DNA of 13,366 bases from Chloroflexota bacterium (lineage in GTDB: Bacteria > Chloroflexota > Dormibacteria > CF-121), in assembly GCA_005889285.1 (NCBI GenBank), contig VBFF01000037.1, forward strand, positions 1 through 13,366, read 5' to 3'. The notes below the pieces were generated by a model. It was given only the letters and a program-made list of their open reading frames with translations. It had not been told where the DNA came from and did no database searches. Positions 12,536 through 13,366 of the stretch are shown here, one piece after another. Each line of letters starts with the position of its first letter. The first letter of the stretch is position 1. The translations under genes and the position numbers were made by a program.

Positions 12536-13366
12536 GCACGCCCCAGGGGCTCGAGCTCCGGCCGATCCACGAGGAGGAGCAGCGAGCCTATTCGACATTG
12601 ATGCGGCGCGCCTTTGGTGCGTCGCTCCCGACCGATGAAGAGCTGGCGACCTCGAAGGAGATCACCGAGTTCGACCGCACCCTGGCATTTTTCGATGGCA
12701 AGGAGATAGTCGCGACCGCCGGCATCTTCACCTATGAGATGACAGTGCCGGGTGGCACCTTGCCCTGCGGCGGCGTGACCCGCGTCAGTGTGCTCACCAC
12801 CCATCGCCGGCGCGGCTTGCTGACGGCCATGATGCGGCGCCAGCTCGATGACATGCACGAGCGCGGCGAGCGGCTGGCAGCGCTGTATGCCTCAGAAGCG
12901 CCGATCTATGGCCGATTCGGGTACGGACTGGGAACCTATCAGGCCGCGGTCGAGATCGAGCGCTCGCACGCCGCCTTTGCTAAGGCAGCGACCGGCACCG
13001 GACGTCTCTCGATGGTCGACGTGCCAACCGGCGTCCGCCAGTTCACTCGTGTGTGGGAGCTGGCCCGACGCAACCAGCCCGGTATGCTCGCGCTCGACGA
13101 GCGCTGGCTGCGCAACCAGCTGACCGACCTCGAGCTTCACCGGGAAGGCGCGAGCCCCCACTATCGCGTCCTCTACCAGGCTGGCGACAATCCATCGGGT
13201 TTCGCCATTTATCGGATCAAGATGGACTGGGACGCGTCAGGCCCGAACGGCACGCTGCGACTCGAGATGCTGGTCGCGGCAACGGGCGACGCCTACGTTG
13301 CCCTCTGGCGTCACGTGCTCGATGTTGACCTGATGGCGCGGGTCTCGGCGGAGATGCGGCCGGTCG
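12532..13366 (+). CDS. Eis-type GNAT N-acetyltransferase (3' end outside window)
   Basis: An open frame to the window end encodes an Eis-like acetyltransferase. It has the acetyl-CoA loop VSVLTTHRRRGLLTAMM (12784-12834) with RRRG at 12805-12816, the Eis signature LYASEAPIYGRFGYG (12883-12927), then the start of the second GNAT-like domain. Eis proteins acetylate amines of aminoglycosides or of unknown cell substrates. The N-terminal strand (GLELRPIHEEEQ) starts near 12547, but no ATG, GTG or TTG lies before it after the last in-frame stop (12307). The nearest usable codon, ATA at 12532, overlaps the hydrolase stop (ATAG). The first normal starts, TTG 12598 and ATG 12601, would remove the first strand. 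I give the ATA position as a provisional start. Confidence 0.85.
   Translation, partial: MGTPQGLELRPIHEEEQRAYSTLMRRAFGASLPTDEELATSKEITEFDRTLAFFDGKEIVATAGIFTYEMTVPGGTLPCGGVTRVSVLTTHRRRGLLTAMMRRQLDDMHERGERLAALYASEAPIYGRFGYGLGTYQAAVEIERSHAAFAKAATGTGRLSMVDVPTGVRQFTRVWELARRNQPGMLALDERWLRNQLTDLELHREGASPHYRVLYQAGDNPSGFAIYRIKMDWDASGPNGTLRLEMLVAATGDAYVALWRHVLDVDLMARVSAEMRPV

Noticed and set aside
11489..12598. 369-codon minus-strand frame opposite the hydrolase
   Set aside because: Antisense to the hydrolase gene with its metal motif and to the beta-subunit end; no family resemblance in the translation.
1..13366. Insertion sequences, tRNA/rRNA genes, CRISPR arrays, phage or toxin-antitoxin genes
   Set aside because: No transposase or integrase motifs, no spaced repeats and no tRNA-like cloverleaf were seen. 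The single MazG-like domain has no MazEF partner, so it is not a toxin-antitoxin sign.

Overview
This is a GC-rich, densely packed bacterial chromosomal segment with no mobile elements, RNA genes or CRISPR arrays that I can see. It encodes a bacterial three-domain LigD, IspH (the MEP isoprenoid pathway) and a CBS/cystathionine gamma-lyase pair. It uses GTG and TTG starts often, and several genes lack a clear Shine-Dalgarno sequence and instead have a -10-like hexamer 6-8 nt before the start. Together this suggests a GC-rich soil lineage of the Terrabacteria type (Chloroflexota, Dormibacterota or Actinomycetota-like). That placement is inference, not proof.

Layout. 1-3070 (+): the tail of an upstream gene, ligD (non-homologous end-joining ligase/polymerase/phosphoesterase) and a tightly coupled MazG-like nucleotide pyrophosphohydrolase. 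3071-3479: a gene-free stretch with a perfect DnaA-box 9-mer, a promoter whose spacer is a palindrome, and a leader with several hairpins ahead of a 101-residue helical protein of unknown function (3480-3785, +). 3874-4706 (+): a split-barrel flavin/F420-type protein overlapping an unknown 131-residue protein. 4720-6750 (-): a membrane protein of unknown function and a MoxR/AAA-type ATPase with an N-terminal winged-helix-like region. 6814-10585 (-): cbs, a cystathionine gamma-lyase/synthase overlapping it by 4 nt, a small TTG-started membrane protein with a strong ribosome binding site, and ispH.

10586-10638 is a 53-bp divergent promoter region with back-to-back -10 elements. From it runs a plus-strand operon (10639 to beyond 13366): two half-size subunits of a thiamine-diphosphate 2-oxoacid decarboxylase (sulfopyruvate decarboxylase ComD/ComE-like), a metal-dependent cyclase/isatin-hydrolase-like hydrolase, and an Eis-type GNAT acetyltransferase that runs off the window. 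The decarboxylase subunits and the hydrolase are joined by two nearly identical GGGAGGAG...TTGA overlaps, so they are almost certainly made together.

The best candidate for an undescribed system is this last operon. A ring-opening hydrolase that yields a 2-oxo acid, translationally coupled to a split ThDP decarboxylase, looks like a two-step catabolic module, for example of an isatin-like ring. The second candidate is the structured leader and palindromic promoter of the 101-residue orphan protein.
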